Shown here piece after piece: positions 52,389-61,522 of a stretch of DNA of 64,000 nucleotides; position 1 is the first letter of the stretch; the number at the start of each line of letters is the position of its first letter. The DNA comes from Polynucleobacter corsicus (GTDB lineage Bacteria; Pseudomonadota; Gammaproteobacteria; Burkholderiales; Burkholderiaceae): the NCBI RefSeq assembly GCF_018688255.1, contig NZ_CP061314.1:1860001-1924000 (forward strand), in the 5' to 3' direction. Below the pieces are notes generated by a model. The model saw only the letters and a program-made list of their open reading frames with translations, had not been told where the DNA came from and did no database searches. The position numbers and the translations under genes are program-made.

Positions 52389-53405
52389 TTAGATAACACC
52401 TGCGCTATGTGCTTGTTCGTCAGCATGGTAGCTAGAGCGCACCATCGCGCCCACGGCAGCATGGGAGAAGCCCATTGCGTATGCCTCTTCCTCGAATTGC
52501 TTAAACACATCTGGATGGACGTAACGCTGAACTGGGAGGTGATGACCTGACGGCGCTAGGTACTGACCAATTGTCAGCATATCGATATTGTGCTCACGCA
52601 TATCACGCATCACCGCCAAGATCTCTTCATCTGTCTCGCCCAATCCCACCATCAAACCACTCTTAGTTGGAATGTGTGGAAAGCGCTCTTTAAAGTCTTT
52701 TAATAATTTCAAGGAGTGCGCATAGTCTGCGCCAGGACGTGCTTGCTTATACAAACGCGGTACGGTTTCTAGATTGTGATTCATCACATCTGGCAGGCCT
52801 TTTGGCGCGTGCTCAGAAAAAATATCCAAAGCCTTGTCTAAACGGCCACGGAAATCTGGCACCAAAACTTCAATACGTGTGTTCGGGGAGAGATCACGTG
52901 ACTGAGAAATGCAATCTACATAATGCATTGCACCACCATCACGTAAATCATCGCGATCTACACTAGTAATCACCACATAATTTAATTTCAGAGCAGCAAT
53001 CGTACGCGCTAAATTACCCGGCTCTTTTGTATCTAATGGATCTGGTCTGCCATGGCCAACGTCACAAAATGGGCAACGACGTGTGCATTTATCGCCCATG
53101 ACCATAAAGGTAGCCGTGCCTTTACCAAAGCACTCGCCAATATTAGGGCAGCTTGCTTCTTCGCAAACTGTGACCAATTCATTTTCTCGAAGAATCTTTT
53201 TAATCTCTGAGAAGCGGGAATTTCCAGAGGCGGCTTTTACTCGAATCCAATCGGGCTTTTTGAGCACTTGCTCCAAGGGAATGATCTTGATCGGAATACG
53301 TGCAGTTTTCTCACTCGATTTCTGCTTGCGGGAGGCATCGTAATTGAGATCCTGGCGACTATTAATAGTGGCAGTGGTGTCGAGTTCCGGCTTATTGGTG
53401 GTCAT
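52389..53405 (-). CDS. lipA: Lipoyl synthase
   Basis: Radical-SAM enzyme inserting two sulfurs into octanoyl groups. The 338-aa protein has the auxiliary cluster motif CEEASCPNIGEC, the radical-SAM cluster CTRRCPFC and the C-terminal RSSYHADEQ region. An N-terminal extension rich in Thr/Lys precedes the domain. The start overlaps lipB by 4 bp. Confidence 0.97.
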   Translation of the reverse strand: MTTNKPELDTTATINSRQDLNYDASRKQKSSEKTARIPIKIIPLEQVLKKPDWIRVKAASGNSRFSEIKKILRENELVTVCEEASCPNIGECFGKGTATFMVMGDKCTRRCPFCDVGHGRPDPLDTKEPGNLARTIAALKLNYVVITSVDRDDLRDGGAMHYVDCISQSRDLSPNTRIEVLVPDFRGRLDKALDIFSEHAPKGLPDVMNHNLETVPRLYKQARPGADYAHSLKLLKDFKERFPHIPTKSGLMVGLGETDEEILAVMRDMREHNIDMLTIGQYLAPSGHHLPVQRYVHPDVFKQFEEEAYAMGFSHAAVGAMVRSSYHADEQAHSAGVI

Positions 53406-54046
53406 GATGAAATCAGTTGCTTTTGCAAATGCCCTAAAAGGGTTTGGCTAATAATGTCTATATTGTCCTTGATCCCAAGAGTTTGCATATCTACAGTCCT
53501 TAAGCCCTCATACCCACATGGGTGAATACGGGCAAAAGCAGCTAAATCAGTAGATACATTGAGGGCAAGCCCATGATAGGAGCATCCCTTGGAGACCTTG
53601 AGACCCAGTGCAGCAATCTTGGCGCCTCGGTACTCCGCCTGCATTGAACTCTCCTGCGCAATATAAATGCCAGGCGCGCCAGCATGTCTTTCTGCCTGAA
53701 TACCAAAATCTGCCAAGGTATCAATCAAAGCCTGCTCGATTCGGGAGACAAGCTCTTTTACAAAAATACCCGAACGTCTCAGATCAAGCAGTAAATACAC
53801 CACGATTTGTCCAGGCCCGTGATACGTGATTTCACCACCACGATCAACCTGCACTAATGGTATTTGATTACTAGGGGAATGTAAGTTACCCGCATCCCCC
53901 GCTAAGCCCAAAGTAAAGACCGGGGGATGCTCCAGAATCCAAATTTCATCTGGGGTATTGCTATCTCGCTGCTGCGTAAAATCCCGCATCGCTTGATAGG
54001 TTGACTCATACTCAGCTAACCCTAAATGTTTTACTAAAAAATGCAT
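53402..54046 (-). CDS. lipB: Octanoyltransferase LipB
   Basis: Transfers octanoyl from acyl-carrier protein to lipoate-dependent enzymes. The 214-aa protein has WILEHPPVFTLG, RGGEITYHGPGQ and the catalytic Lys/Cys region around GAKIAALGLKVSKGCSYHGLALNV-type sequence. It overlaps lipA and follows the YbeD-like gene. Confidence 0.96.
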   Translation of the reverse strand: MHFLVKHLGLAEYESTYQAMRDFTQQRDSNTPDEIWILEHPPVFTLGLAGDAGNLHSPSNQIPLVQVDRGGEITYHGPGQIVVYLLLDLRRSGIFVKELVSRIEQALIDTLADFGIQAERHAGAPGIYIAQESSMQAEYRGAKIAALGLKVSKGCSYHGLALNVSTDLAAFARIHPCGYEGLRTVDMQTLGIKDNIDIISQTLLGHLQKQLISS

Positions 54047-54055
54047 ACCGATAAT

Positions 54056-54325
54056 TTAGAGGACAACGCTAACCAAAGGATGCGTAGATAAAGTGCGATA
54101 CAACTCATCTAACTGCTCTCGGCTGGTAGCAGTGATTGGCAATGTAATGCCTAAATAATTTCCATCTTTGGAGGGTCGCTGCTCAACCTTACTCTCATCG
54201 AAGGTAGGATCAAATTGGCGAGCAATGTGCAAGATGGCGGGCAAGTATTCTGGATTGGACTTACCCATTACCTTGATTGGAAACTCGGATGGATATTCGA
54301 TGAGGGATTTTTTATCTTCAGTCAT
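54056..54325 (-). CDS. YbeD/DUF493 family protein
   Basis: An 89-aa ACT-like small protein with PSEFPIKVMGKSN and RPSKDGNYLGITLPITATSREQLDELYR. In many proteobacteria it lies just before lipB, as here (9 bp). Precise function is unknown. Confidence 0.88.
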   Translation of the reverse strand: MTEDKKSLIEYPSEFPIKVMGKSNPEYLPAILHIARQFDPTFDESKVEQRPSKDGNYLGITLPITATSREQLDELYRTLSTHPLVSVVL

Positions 54326-54357
54326 GTGCTTTTATCTCTCTAAATTTTCTGTTTACT

Positions 54358-55074
54358 TTATTGATTGCGGTGATCGGGCATACCCAACCAAGCGCTAGTA
54401 ATGATGTTGCGTATGCAATGCAAACGTCGATGGAAAAAATGATCAGCACCCGGCACCACTTGTACCGTTAACTCTTGGGGACGCGCCCAATCTAAGACAT
54501 CGATCAAGGGAATGGTTTCATCTACCTCACCATGAATCAAAATCGTATCAGCAGGCACGGGCGCTAAGACCCATTTGCCAGCCGCACTACCCACCATGAC
54601 GAGCCGCTCAGCTGGGCGCCCTAGCTCTGCCAAGCGCTGTACCAAATGGGTTCCCACAAAGCTGCCAAATGAAAATCCAGAAACCACTAAAGGCAAAGTA
54701 TTGGCAGTCTGTACCCATGCCTGTTGCGCAGTTCCCTCAAATTGATTCCAACTAGAAGGGGTACGCATCCAATCAGTGACGTGCAGTAAGTCTTCCATCT
54801 CGCCAACACCGTCATCATGAACTCCGGCAGTAGTCCCTACCCCACGAAAATTAGGACGCACACTAAGGTAACCCAGTTGATTAAAAGCACGTGCCATGGT
54901 TTGCGCAACCTTGTTATCCATCGTTCCGCCCATTAGTGGGTGTGGATGCGCAACCAAAGCCAAACCTCTCACCAAAAAATCAGGATTATTTTTTAATTCA
55001 TCTGGCAGATCAATCGACATTTCGATTTGACCCACAACACCATCTATATGAATTATTTTGGTACGGCTATTCAT
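54358..55074 (-). CDS. Alpha/beta hydrolase
   Basis: A 238-aa cytosolic hydrolase fold protein. The nucleophile elbow is GFSFGS and the catalytic Asp/His are suggested by HGEVDETIPL and PGADHFFHRRL. The region LVAHPHPLMGGTMDNKVAQTMARAF marks the dienelactone-hydrolase/YheT-like group with this N-terminal His-Pro-His. Substrate unknown. Confidence 0.83.
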   Translation of the reverse strand: MNSRTKIIHIDGVVGQIEMSIDLPDELKNNPDFLVRGLALVAHPHPLMGGTMDNKVAQTMARAFNQLGYLSVRPNFRGVGTTAGVHDDGVGEMEDLLHVTDWMRTPSSWNQFEGTAQQAWVQTANTLPLVVSGFSFGSFVGTHLVQRLAELGRPAERLVMVGSAAGKWVLAPVPADTILIHGEVDETIPLIDVLDWARPQELTVQVVPGADHFFHRRLHCIRNIITSAWLGMPDHRNQ

Positions 55075-55096
55075 GAGAAAGCTTTCTGAAATCTTT

Positions 55097-55405
55097 TTAA
55101 ACTAACTGCAGACGCTCTACTGGGCGCCCCTGTATTAAGTGTGACTGGATAATTTCTTCGACATCTTCAGTATCAATAAAGGTGTACCAAATACCCTCTG
55201 GATAAATCACCGCCACCGGGCCATAGGCACAACGATCTAAACACCCTGCTTTATTAATGCGGATGTTTCCTGGGCCAGATAAACCCAACTCTTTGACACG
55301 CTTTTTTGCATAATCAAAAAGAGCAAAAGCATTATGACGATCACAACAATCTTCGCCGTTACTGCGCTGGTTTAGGCAGAAAAAAACATGATGTTTAAAA
55401 CTCAT
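55097..55405 (-). CDS. Thioredoxin-like [2Fe-2S] ferredoxin
   Basis: A 102-aa protein of the (2Fe-2S) ferredoxin family with thioredoxin fold. Cluster cysteines are likely in FFCLNQRSNGEDCC and GCLDRCAYGPV. Partners unknown; it lies between the hydrolase and VanZ genes on the same strand. Confidence 0.87.
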   Translation of the reverse strand: MSFKHHVFFCLNQRSNGEDCCDRHNAFALFDYAKKRVKELGLSGPGNIRINKAGCLDRCAYGPVAVIYPEGIWYTFIDTEDVEEIIQSHLIQGRPVERLQLV

Positions 55406-55417
55406 AGGTCATCTCAA

Positions 55418-56512
55418 TCAAGGTTTTAAATTAAAGTTGGCTCTATTTCGGAGTACCCAAAATAACGCTAGTGGCAACCATACTACTGAAACCCATTGCA
55501 TTAATTCATTAAAGTGTAATAGTCGACCTTGATACCAATGTCGTAATGTCAGAATGAAATACGGGTTGTCTGGCAGGAGATTAATTACTAAGGTGGCAGT
55601 AACTAAACAAGCGATTGCAAGCCAAGCTTTGCTTGGTGCAGAAAACTGGAGAGCCCATCTGAGCAATAGACTGCCCAACACCATTCCCCAAATAGCCCCT
55701 GCGGTGAGCCACAACAAACCAAATTCTGCCCCGAACTGCAATGCAGTAAAGGCAATCTTTACTACAACGGTGAAGCAAAGCAGACTATTGAGAATTTTCC
55801 ACTGAGGCGCTTTTGCACGCATCCCCAAAGATAGCAAGAGTCCGGTGCCGAGCCAACAGACTGCCGTAATAATGGATTCCTGGATGACATGATTGACCAC
55901 CATGGTGCCCCAGTCGACGGAGGAAAAAATCGCGTGACCCCATACCCCCGTACCCAACCAAGAGCTTTGGGGATAGATCTGAGCCCAAGGGAAAAGTAAA
56001 AATAAAGCGCAAGCAGCCCAGTTCACACCAAACCATTGGTCAAAGCGACGACGTATTGCGCTCCCAGAGAGCCACTGGGGGCCCAAGGGAATGGCTAATA
56101 AGCCACCCATCAAACCGCCCAATACATTGGCCCACCAATCCATTTGGCTCGGAATGCGAGTGGGCAACCAAGTTTGTAAGGACTCCACGCTAAAAGCCAA
56201 TGCCGCACTAAAGCTCAAGGCGACGCTTAAGGCAACAAAATTGCGCCAACGGGGGTAGCAGGCAAAGACCAGCAGAAATCCCAGGGGAATATAGGCCAAG
56301 ACATTGACTGACACATCAAAGAGCGTAATAAAGCGGGGCAAGGGGGCATCCAACCATGCCCATGGGGGGATCCCATTGGAAAAGTTGAAATCAAAGGGAT
56401 TTAGGCTCACATAGATGATTAAAAGCGCATAGCTCAAACTAATGGCCCTAGCCAAAGGCATTGCCTGGAGAGGCCAAACAAACTTGCGAGGACGCTGATC
56501 TTCGTATTGCAT
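55418..56512 (-). CDS. VanZ family membrane protein
   Basis: A 364-aa inner-membrane protein with several hydrophobic helices. The N-terminal part carries the VanZ-like features: YVSLNPFDFNF after helix 1, DVSVNVLAYIPLGFLLVFAC, and QTWLPTRIPSQMDWWANVLGGLMG. The C-terminal half has additional helices. Function unknown. Confidence 0.82.
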   Translation of the reverse strand: MQYEDQRPRKFVWPLQAMPLARAISLSYALLIIYVSLNPFDFNFSNGIPPWAWLDAPLPRFITLFDVSVNVLAYIPLGFLLVFACYPRWRNFVALSVALSFSAALAFSVESLQTWLPTRIPSQMDWWANVLGGLMGGLLAIPLGPQWLSGSAIRRRFDQWFGVNWAACALFLLFPWAQIYPQSSWLGTGVWGHAIFSSVDWGTMVVNHVIQESIITAVCWLGTGLLLSLGMRAKAPQWKILNSLLCFTVVVKIAFTALQFGAEFGLLWLTAGAIWGMVLGSLLLRWALQFSAPSKAWLAIACLVTATLVINLLPDNPYFILTLRHWYQGRLLHFNELMQWVSVVWLPLALFWVLRNRANFNLKP

Positions 56513-56558
56513 TCCCTTATTCTAGGTCAGCCAGCCTAGATCTTTCTACAATAGAAAA

Positions 56559-57359
56559 ATGAGCCCGAATTGCATTCTCGAACGCGTTGCCACCACCAAA
56601 TCAACTAATGATGATTTATTAGCTCGTTGGCGTGCAGGTGAATTGATTGATCCCGTTGCACGTATCGCCCACGATCAGACCTCTGGTAAGGGTAGAGCTG
56701 GCAGAGTTTGGCTTTCCAACCCTGGAGATACGTTGTGCTTCTCCTTAGCCTACCCATTCGATAAACGCCCTCATGAACTGAGCGGACTTAGTCTAGTCAT
56801 TGGACTAGCAGTTATTGCCGGCATTGCTGGAGCTTTACAGATCAATGAAACCACTCTTCATCAGCAAGGTCTTAGACTGAAGTGGCCCAACGATTTACTG
56901 CTGAACAATGCCAAGCTTGGTGGCATCCTCATTGAAGGTGGGCAGAGCAACCCAAGCTCACCCACTTGGATGGTGATCGGCCTGGGCCTGAACTTACGTA
57001 ATGCAGAATTGATTGCACAGAACTCAGCAAATCAAACTTCTTTTACTGCCGCTGCTTTGGATCAACTCCCGCCTCATCACACACCGATTCCCGATACGGA
57101 GTTTATTTGGCTAAAGCTGATTGAAGCATTTGAAAGTCATTTAACCCAATTTGAAGAGTATGGGTTTAGCTATTTTAAAGATTCCTGGTCGCACTGGGAT
57201 GCCTTTAACGGTCAGTCTGTTTGTATATCAGGCGCCGGCAAAGAGTCCGTCACTGGAGTCTCTTCCGGAGTGGATAACTCTGGCGCCCTTATTCTTCATC
57301 AGCATGACAAATCTATCGCCATTCATGCGGGCGATGTTTCTTTGCGAGTTCAATCATGA
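56559..57359 (+). CDS. birA: Biotin-[acetyl-CoA-carboxylase] ligase
   Basis: Biotinylates the carboxyl carrier protein. The 266-aa protein has the biotinoyl-AMP loop SGKGRAGRVWLS, LKWPNDLLLNNAKLGGILIEG and a small C-terminal domain. There is no N-terminal helix-turn-helix, so it is not a repressor. Its end overlaps coaX by 4 bp. Confidence 0.94.
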   Translation: MSPNCILERVATTKSTNDDLLARWRAGELIDPVARIAHDQTSGKGRAGRVWLSNPGDTLCFSLAYPFDKRPHELSGLSLVIGLAVIAGIAGALQINETTLHQQGLRLKWPNDLLLNNAKLGGILIEGGQSNPSSPTWMVIGLGLNLRNAELIAQNSANQTSFTAAALDQLPPHHTPIPDTEFIWLKLIEAFESHLTQFEEYGFSYFKDSWSHWDAFNGQSVCISGAGKESVTGVSSGVDNSGALILHQHDKSIAIHAGDVSLRVQS

Positions 57360-58189
57360 GTCTGTATTTGGTATTTGATCTTGGCAACACCCGGCTAAAG
57401 TGGGCCGCAGTCGAGTCTACTCAAAACATTGCAGACCGCAATAAAAAACTGTGGGCATACTCTGGGTCGATCAGTACTAAATCTTTCCAGTCAGCCGAAC
57501 TACGCGCTGAGCTGTCTGACTATATTTCTAAAACTTTACCTAAGCCAGATGCTATTGCCTTTTGCTGCGTAGCAGGCGATGCTGCTATTGAAAATCTACG
57601 CAGTCTCTTTCCGCAATGGCAAGATCTTGAGTGGAAACAATTTACGGGCAGCAGTCCCTACCAAGGCTTACGAACACTCTATCAAGACCCCAACAAATTG
57701 GGCGCAGATCGATGGGCCGCTCTGATTGGCGCAAGAGCCCTCTCCAGTACCAATACGCTAGTGATCAACGCTGGGACGGCCACTACCATTGACTTGCTGG
57801 GTGGTAATGGCGTCCATTACGGCGGCTGGATTTTGCCAGGCTTAAGTCTGATGCAAGAAAGCTTGCAACAAAATACAGCCCAACTCCCATTAGCAGCTCG
57901 CACTAACAAGCCTGAGGCTCAAGCGAGCTTTGGCAGCACTACAGATGAGGCGATTACGGGTGGTTGTGATGCGGCGCAAATGGGAGCAATCCTACGCGCA
58001 GCCTACCTAGCTAAAGGGATGAATCACCCAGTTGAGCAAATTTGGCTTGATGGGGGCAATGCAAAAATTTTGGCAAATGAAATTAGACAGTTTCCAGAGT
58101 TAGCAGCAATGCCAGTAGAGCCTATTGAAGGTTTAGTGCTACGTGGGCTTTGGGCTTGGCTCTTACAAAACTTGAAAGCCGCCAAGTAA
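57356..58189 (+). CDS. coaX: Type III pantothenate kinase
   Basis: First step of CoA synthesis from pantothenate. The 277-aa protein of the ASKHA fold has FDLGNTRLKWA at the start, GADRWAALIGAR and NAGTATTIDLLGGNG with GGWILPGL. It is fused by overlap to birA, as is common in betaproteobacteria. Confidence 0.95.
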   Translation: MSLYLVFDLGNTRLKWAAVESTQNIADRNKKLWAYSGSISTKSFQSAELRAELSDYISKTLPKPDAIAFCCVAGDAAIENLRSLFPQWQDLEWKQFTGSSPYQGLRTLYQDPNKLGADRWAALIGARALSSTNTLVINAGTATTIDLLGGNGVHYGGWILPGLSLMQESLQQNTAQLPLAARTNKPEAQASFGSTTDEAITGGCDAAQMGAILRAAYLAKGMNHPVEQIWLDGGNAKILANEIRQFPELAAMPVEPIEGLVLRGLWAWLLQNLKAAK

Positions 58190-58190
58190 G

Positions 58191-58682
58191 TCAACTGGTG
58201 CGGATCTTACCTAATAGGGTTGTTGTGGAGCGCTCGTATAAAAATGGGATCGCAACCGCTGCGCCACCCCAAGTTTTCACAAGGCGGGTCTCCTCCAGGG
58301 ACTCAATTTCATAATCTCCGCCCTTAACGTAAATATCGGGATGAATCTTGGCAATCAGATTCACTGGGGTCTGCTCTGTAAATAACACTACCAAGTCGAC
58401 ACTCTCCAGTGCTGCCAATAAAGCCTGGCGATCAGCCTCGGTATTAATTGGCCTGTCATCACCCTTACCCAGCATCTTGACCGAGGCATCTGAATTCACC
58501 CCCACTACCAGGCTAGCGCCCAAGGCTCTGGCTTGCGCTAGATAACTGGCATGCCCTCTATGCAGGATATCGAATACGCCATTCGTAAATACTAGGGGTC
58601 TCGGGAGTGCCGTAATCCGAGCCTCCAGCTCCGTCGGAACGCAGACTTTAGACTCGAAAGAAGGTGGGGATAATGAGCTCAT
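58191..58682 (-). CDS. rfaE2: D-glycero-beta-D-manno-heptose 1-phosphate adenylyltransferase
   Basis: Adenylyltransferase for ADP-heptose in the LPS core. The 163-aa protein is the stand-alone second domain (in E. coli it is fused to a kinase as HldE). It has the nucleotidyltransferase motif TNGVFDILHRGHASYL and the DIYVKGGDYEIESL segment. It converges with coaX (1 bp gap). Confidence 0.94.
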   Translation of the reverse strand: MSSLSPPSFESKVCVPTELEARITALPRPLVFTNGVFDILHRGHASYLAQARALGASLVVGVNSDASVKMLGKGDDRPINTEADRQALLAALESVDLVVLFTEQTPVNLIAKIHPDIYVKGGDYEIESLEETRLVKTWGGAAVAIPFLYERSTTTLLGKIRTS

Positions 58683-58772
58683 AGCGCCATATTAATGGCA
58701 TTGGGCTAGATTCAACGATATTTGCCAGAATGTCTTAGACTTGGGCATCCCCGTTCCACCCAGAGGCCCAAA

Positions 58773-59348
58773 ATGATTCGTTATATGCCACGCTACTTAC
58801 TGGCACTACTTTTTTTGCTGACAGTAATGCCATTTGCAAAGGCAGCTCCACCTGCCGGCAGCTGCAGTCCGCTTTTATCTCACACCTTTCCACGATTGCA
58901 GGATGAGGCGCCTCAAAGCCTTTGCCAATACCAAGGCAAAGTCATTCTCGTTGTGAATACAGCCAGTTTTTGTGGCTTCACGAGCCAATACGAGGGTCTT
59001 GAGAAGTTGTACGCCAAATATAAAGACCGTGGCCTGGTTGTATTGGGGTTTCCATCAAACGATTTTGGTCAACAAGAGCCAGGTAGCAATAAAGACATCG
59101 CTGACTTCTGTAAAAATACCTATGATGTGAAATTCCCCATGTTCGCTAAGAGCTCAGTTAGTGGCAGCAATCCAAACCCACTATTTAAAATGCTCATAGC
59201 TAAAACTGGAACGGCACCGAAGTGGAATTTTTATAAGTACCTGATTGATCGGAACGGAAATGTAGTCGATTCTTTTGGCAGCATGACAAAACCAGCAAGC
59301 AGCAGTATTACTGGTGAAATAGAGAAACTTCTTGGAGAAAAAATTTAG
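58773..59348 (+). CDS. Exported glutathione peroxidase
   Basis: A 191-aa thiol peroxidase with signal peptide ending AKAAP. The peroxidatic residue is Cys67 in VVNTASFCGFTSQY, with no selenocysteine. FPSNDFGQQEPGS and WNFYKYLIDRNG follow, all typical. I chose ATG 58773 because the upstream frame would extend before the signal peptide. Its stop overlaps the next gene's GTG start (TAGTG). Confidence 0.9.
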   Translation: MIRYMPRYLLALLFLLTVMPFAKAAPPAGSCSPLLSHTFPRLQDEAPQSLCQYQGKVILVVNTASFCGFTSQYEGLEKLYAKYKDRGLVVLGFPSNDFGQQEPGSNKDIADFCKNTYDVKFPMFAKSSVSGSNPNPLFKMLIAKTGTAPKWNFYKYLIDRNGNVVDSFGSMTKPASSSITGEIEKLLGEKI

Positions 59349-60736
59349 TGGGTAAGAAAAAAGTTGCCATCATTGGCGCTGGTATATCTGGCTTAGGATG
59401 TGCATACGCATTAAGGCAGCACCCAGATTTAGAAATCACCGTATTTGAAGGTGGTAACCATATTGGCGGCCATAGCAATACTGTAGACCTCACACTAGAA
59501 ACTCCTCATGGCCAGATAACTCATGGAGTCGATACTGGATTCTTGGTATTTAACCGCAAAACCTACCCGCGCTTAGTTCGTCTATTTGAAGAAATTCAGG
59601 TTCCGATTGCGCCATCAGAAATGTCCTTTTCAGTATCCATTGATGCGGGAGGAAAAAACGGGCGCAGTAAAAAAATTGAATGGGCTGGCAACGATCTCAA
59701 CTCCTTCTTTGGTCAAAGATCTAATTTATTCTCCTTGTCATTCTGGAGAATGGCCTATGACATCTTGCGCTTTAATCGCCTCGCCACTCAACTCGCAGAA
59801 GAACAAATTACTGCCAAACTTGAGTACTCAGAACCAGATGAGCGCATTAAAGATTTTCTAGATCGCAATCGTTTTAGCACCAGCTTTAAAGAAAATTATT
59901 TCCTGCCAATGATTGGCGCTATTTGGTCATGCTCTGTTGAGCAGATGCTAGAGTTTCCGATTCAGACTATGGTCCGCTTCTGCCATAACCATGGTCTCCT
60001 GCAAATCCAAAATCGCCCGCAATGGCTTACCGTTAAAGGCGGATCCCGAGAATACGTCAAGCTTTTAGTAGCGGATTTAGAGAAACATGAAGTCCATTTT
60101 GTCCGTGAATCCGTTTCTCGAGTCAATGCGAGCAAATCGGAAGACTCTCCAGTTGAAGTGATTACACTCTCTGGGCTTCACCAGTTTGATGAGGTGGTAA
60201 TGGCATGTCATAGCGATCAAGCACTAGAGTTGGTTCATGGCATCGATCAAGACGCACGCAATATTTTGGCCTCGGTTCCTTACCAGAAGAATCGCGCAAT
60301 TTTACATACCGATATCAATTTCTTACCCGCTACTGAACGTTGCTGGGCAGCATGGAACTACACCGCAAAATCTGGTGCAACACCGACTGCACAACAACAC
60401 GTGAGTGTGAATTATTTAATCAACCGCCTACAACCTCTACCCAAAGCATTCGATGGCACACAAGTTATTGTGAGCCTGAATCCACTGACAGATCCTAATC
60501 CAAAATTGGTGCATGAAGAAATCCATTACTCGCATCCTGTCTTTGATATGCGCGCTGTGCAGGCACAAAAGGAACTGCCTTTAATTCAGGGGAACTCTTC
60601 AATCTGGTATTGCGGAGCATGGACAGGGTTTGGCTTTCATGAAGACGGTTTGCGCTCTGGAGAATTGGTGGCCATGGATCTCATGGAGAGTATTTCTCAT
60701 CGCGTTCAATCAAACTCCATTAAAGATTCTCAGTAA
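59348..60736 (+). CDS. NAD(P)/FAD-dependent oxidoreductase
   Basis: A 462-aa flavin amine-oxidase-type protein. The FAD-binding motif IIGAGISGLGCAYAL is at residues about 8-22 and a GGHSNTVD motif follows. The C-terminal motif reads YCGAWTGFGFHEDGLRSG. It starts at GTG overlapping the glutathione peroxidase stop, and is the first of four lipid-modification genes. Its substrate is likely a fatty acyl chain or a derivative, inferred from neighbours. Confidence 0.85.
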   Translation: MGKKKVAIIGAGISGLGCAYALRQHPDLEITVFEGGNHIGGHSNTVDLTLETPHGQITHGVDTGFLVFNRKTYPRLVRLFEEIQVPIAPSEMSFSVSIDAGGKNGRSKKIEWAGNDLNSFFGQRSNLFSLSFWRMAYDILRFNRLATQLAEEQITAKLEYSEPDERIKDFLDRNRFSTSFKENYFLPMIGAIWSCSVEQMLEFPIQTMVRFCHNHGLLQIQNRPQWLTVKGGSREYVKLLVADLEKHEVHFVRESVSRVNASKSEDSPVEVITLSGLHQFDEVVMACHSDQALELVHGIDQDARNILASVPYQKNRAILHTDINFLPATERCWAAWNYTAKSGATPTAQQHVSVNYLINRLQPLPKAFDGTQVIVSLNPLTDPNPKLVHEEIHYSHPVFDMRAVQAQKELPLIQGNSSIWYCGAWTGFGFHEDGLRSGELVAMDLMESISHRVQSNSIKDSQ

Positions 60737-61522
60737 ATGGATTTGCCAACGATTAATTTTGGAGCGGTAAAGCATCGACGCTTTCGTCCCGCTATTAATG
60801 CATTTGGCTATGGCGTATTTACTTTATCTATTCCAATGCGTGCGCGCAGGAATAATCCAATATTACTCAGTCAGCATGGACTCAAAGATAAGCAGTTTGG
60901 ACTTTTTTCCTTTTTTGACCAAGACCATGGATTAGGCGACGAGAACAGTCTGTCCTGGATCGAATCGATTCTTGAAGAAAATCACGTTCATCATGATGAT
61001 GGTGAAATTTGGTTGCACACTTTTCCGCGAGTGCTCGGCTATGTCTTTAATCCAGTCAGCTTTTGGATCTGCACCCAAACCAATGGTCAAGTGCGAGCGG
61101 TACTAGCTGAAGTAAATAACACCTTTGGCGAACGACACTGCTATCTACTCCATCATGACTCTGGTAAAGCCCTGCAATCCGGAGAGACGCTTGTGAGCAA
61201 TAAGGTATTCCATGTCTCGCCCTTTTGTGACGTCCGAGGGGAGTACCACTTCCGCTTCTTATTTCCCCAAGATAGCAATTCAAGGCGTAATATTGTTTGT
61301 CGGATTGAGCTACACGAGGACGGCGCTCCATTAATCAACACCAGCATCAGCGGCCTTACTCAACCCTTGACTAAAAGCGCTCTCTACATAGCCTTTCTGC
61401 GCTACCCCCTCATGAGTCTGGGTGTCATTGGCCGAATTCACTGGCAGGCATTGAAATTATGGCTAAAAGGTGTACCCTTTCACTCAAAACCTAAACCACC
61501 AGAACTTGAAGTTACTCGATGA
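60737..61522 (+). CDS. DUF1365 family protein
   Basis: A 261-aa protein with the DUF1365 start (GAVKHRRFRPAINAFGYGVF) and the conserved stretch RVLGYVFNPVSFWICT and EVNNTFGERHCY. Function is not established. It regularly accompanies a flavin oxidoreductase and a cyclopropane synthase-like gene, as here. It starts immediately after the FAD gene stop. Confidence 0.85.
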   Translation: MDLPTINFGAVKHRRFRPAINAFGYGVFTLSIPMRARRNNPILLSQHGLKDKQFGLFSFFDQDHGLGDENSLSWIESILEENHVHHDDGEIWLHTFPRVLGYVFNPVSFWICTQTNGQVRAVLAEVNNTFGERHCYLLHHDSGKALQSGETLVSNKVFHVSPFCDVRGEYHFRFLFPQDSNSRRNIVCRIELHEDGAPLINTSISGLTQPLTKSALYIAFLRYPLMSLGVIGRIHWQALKLWLKGVPFHSKPKPPELEVTR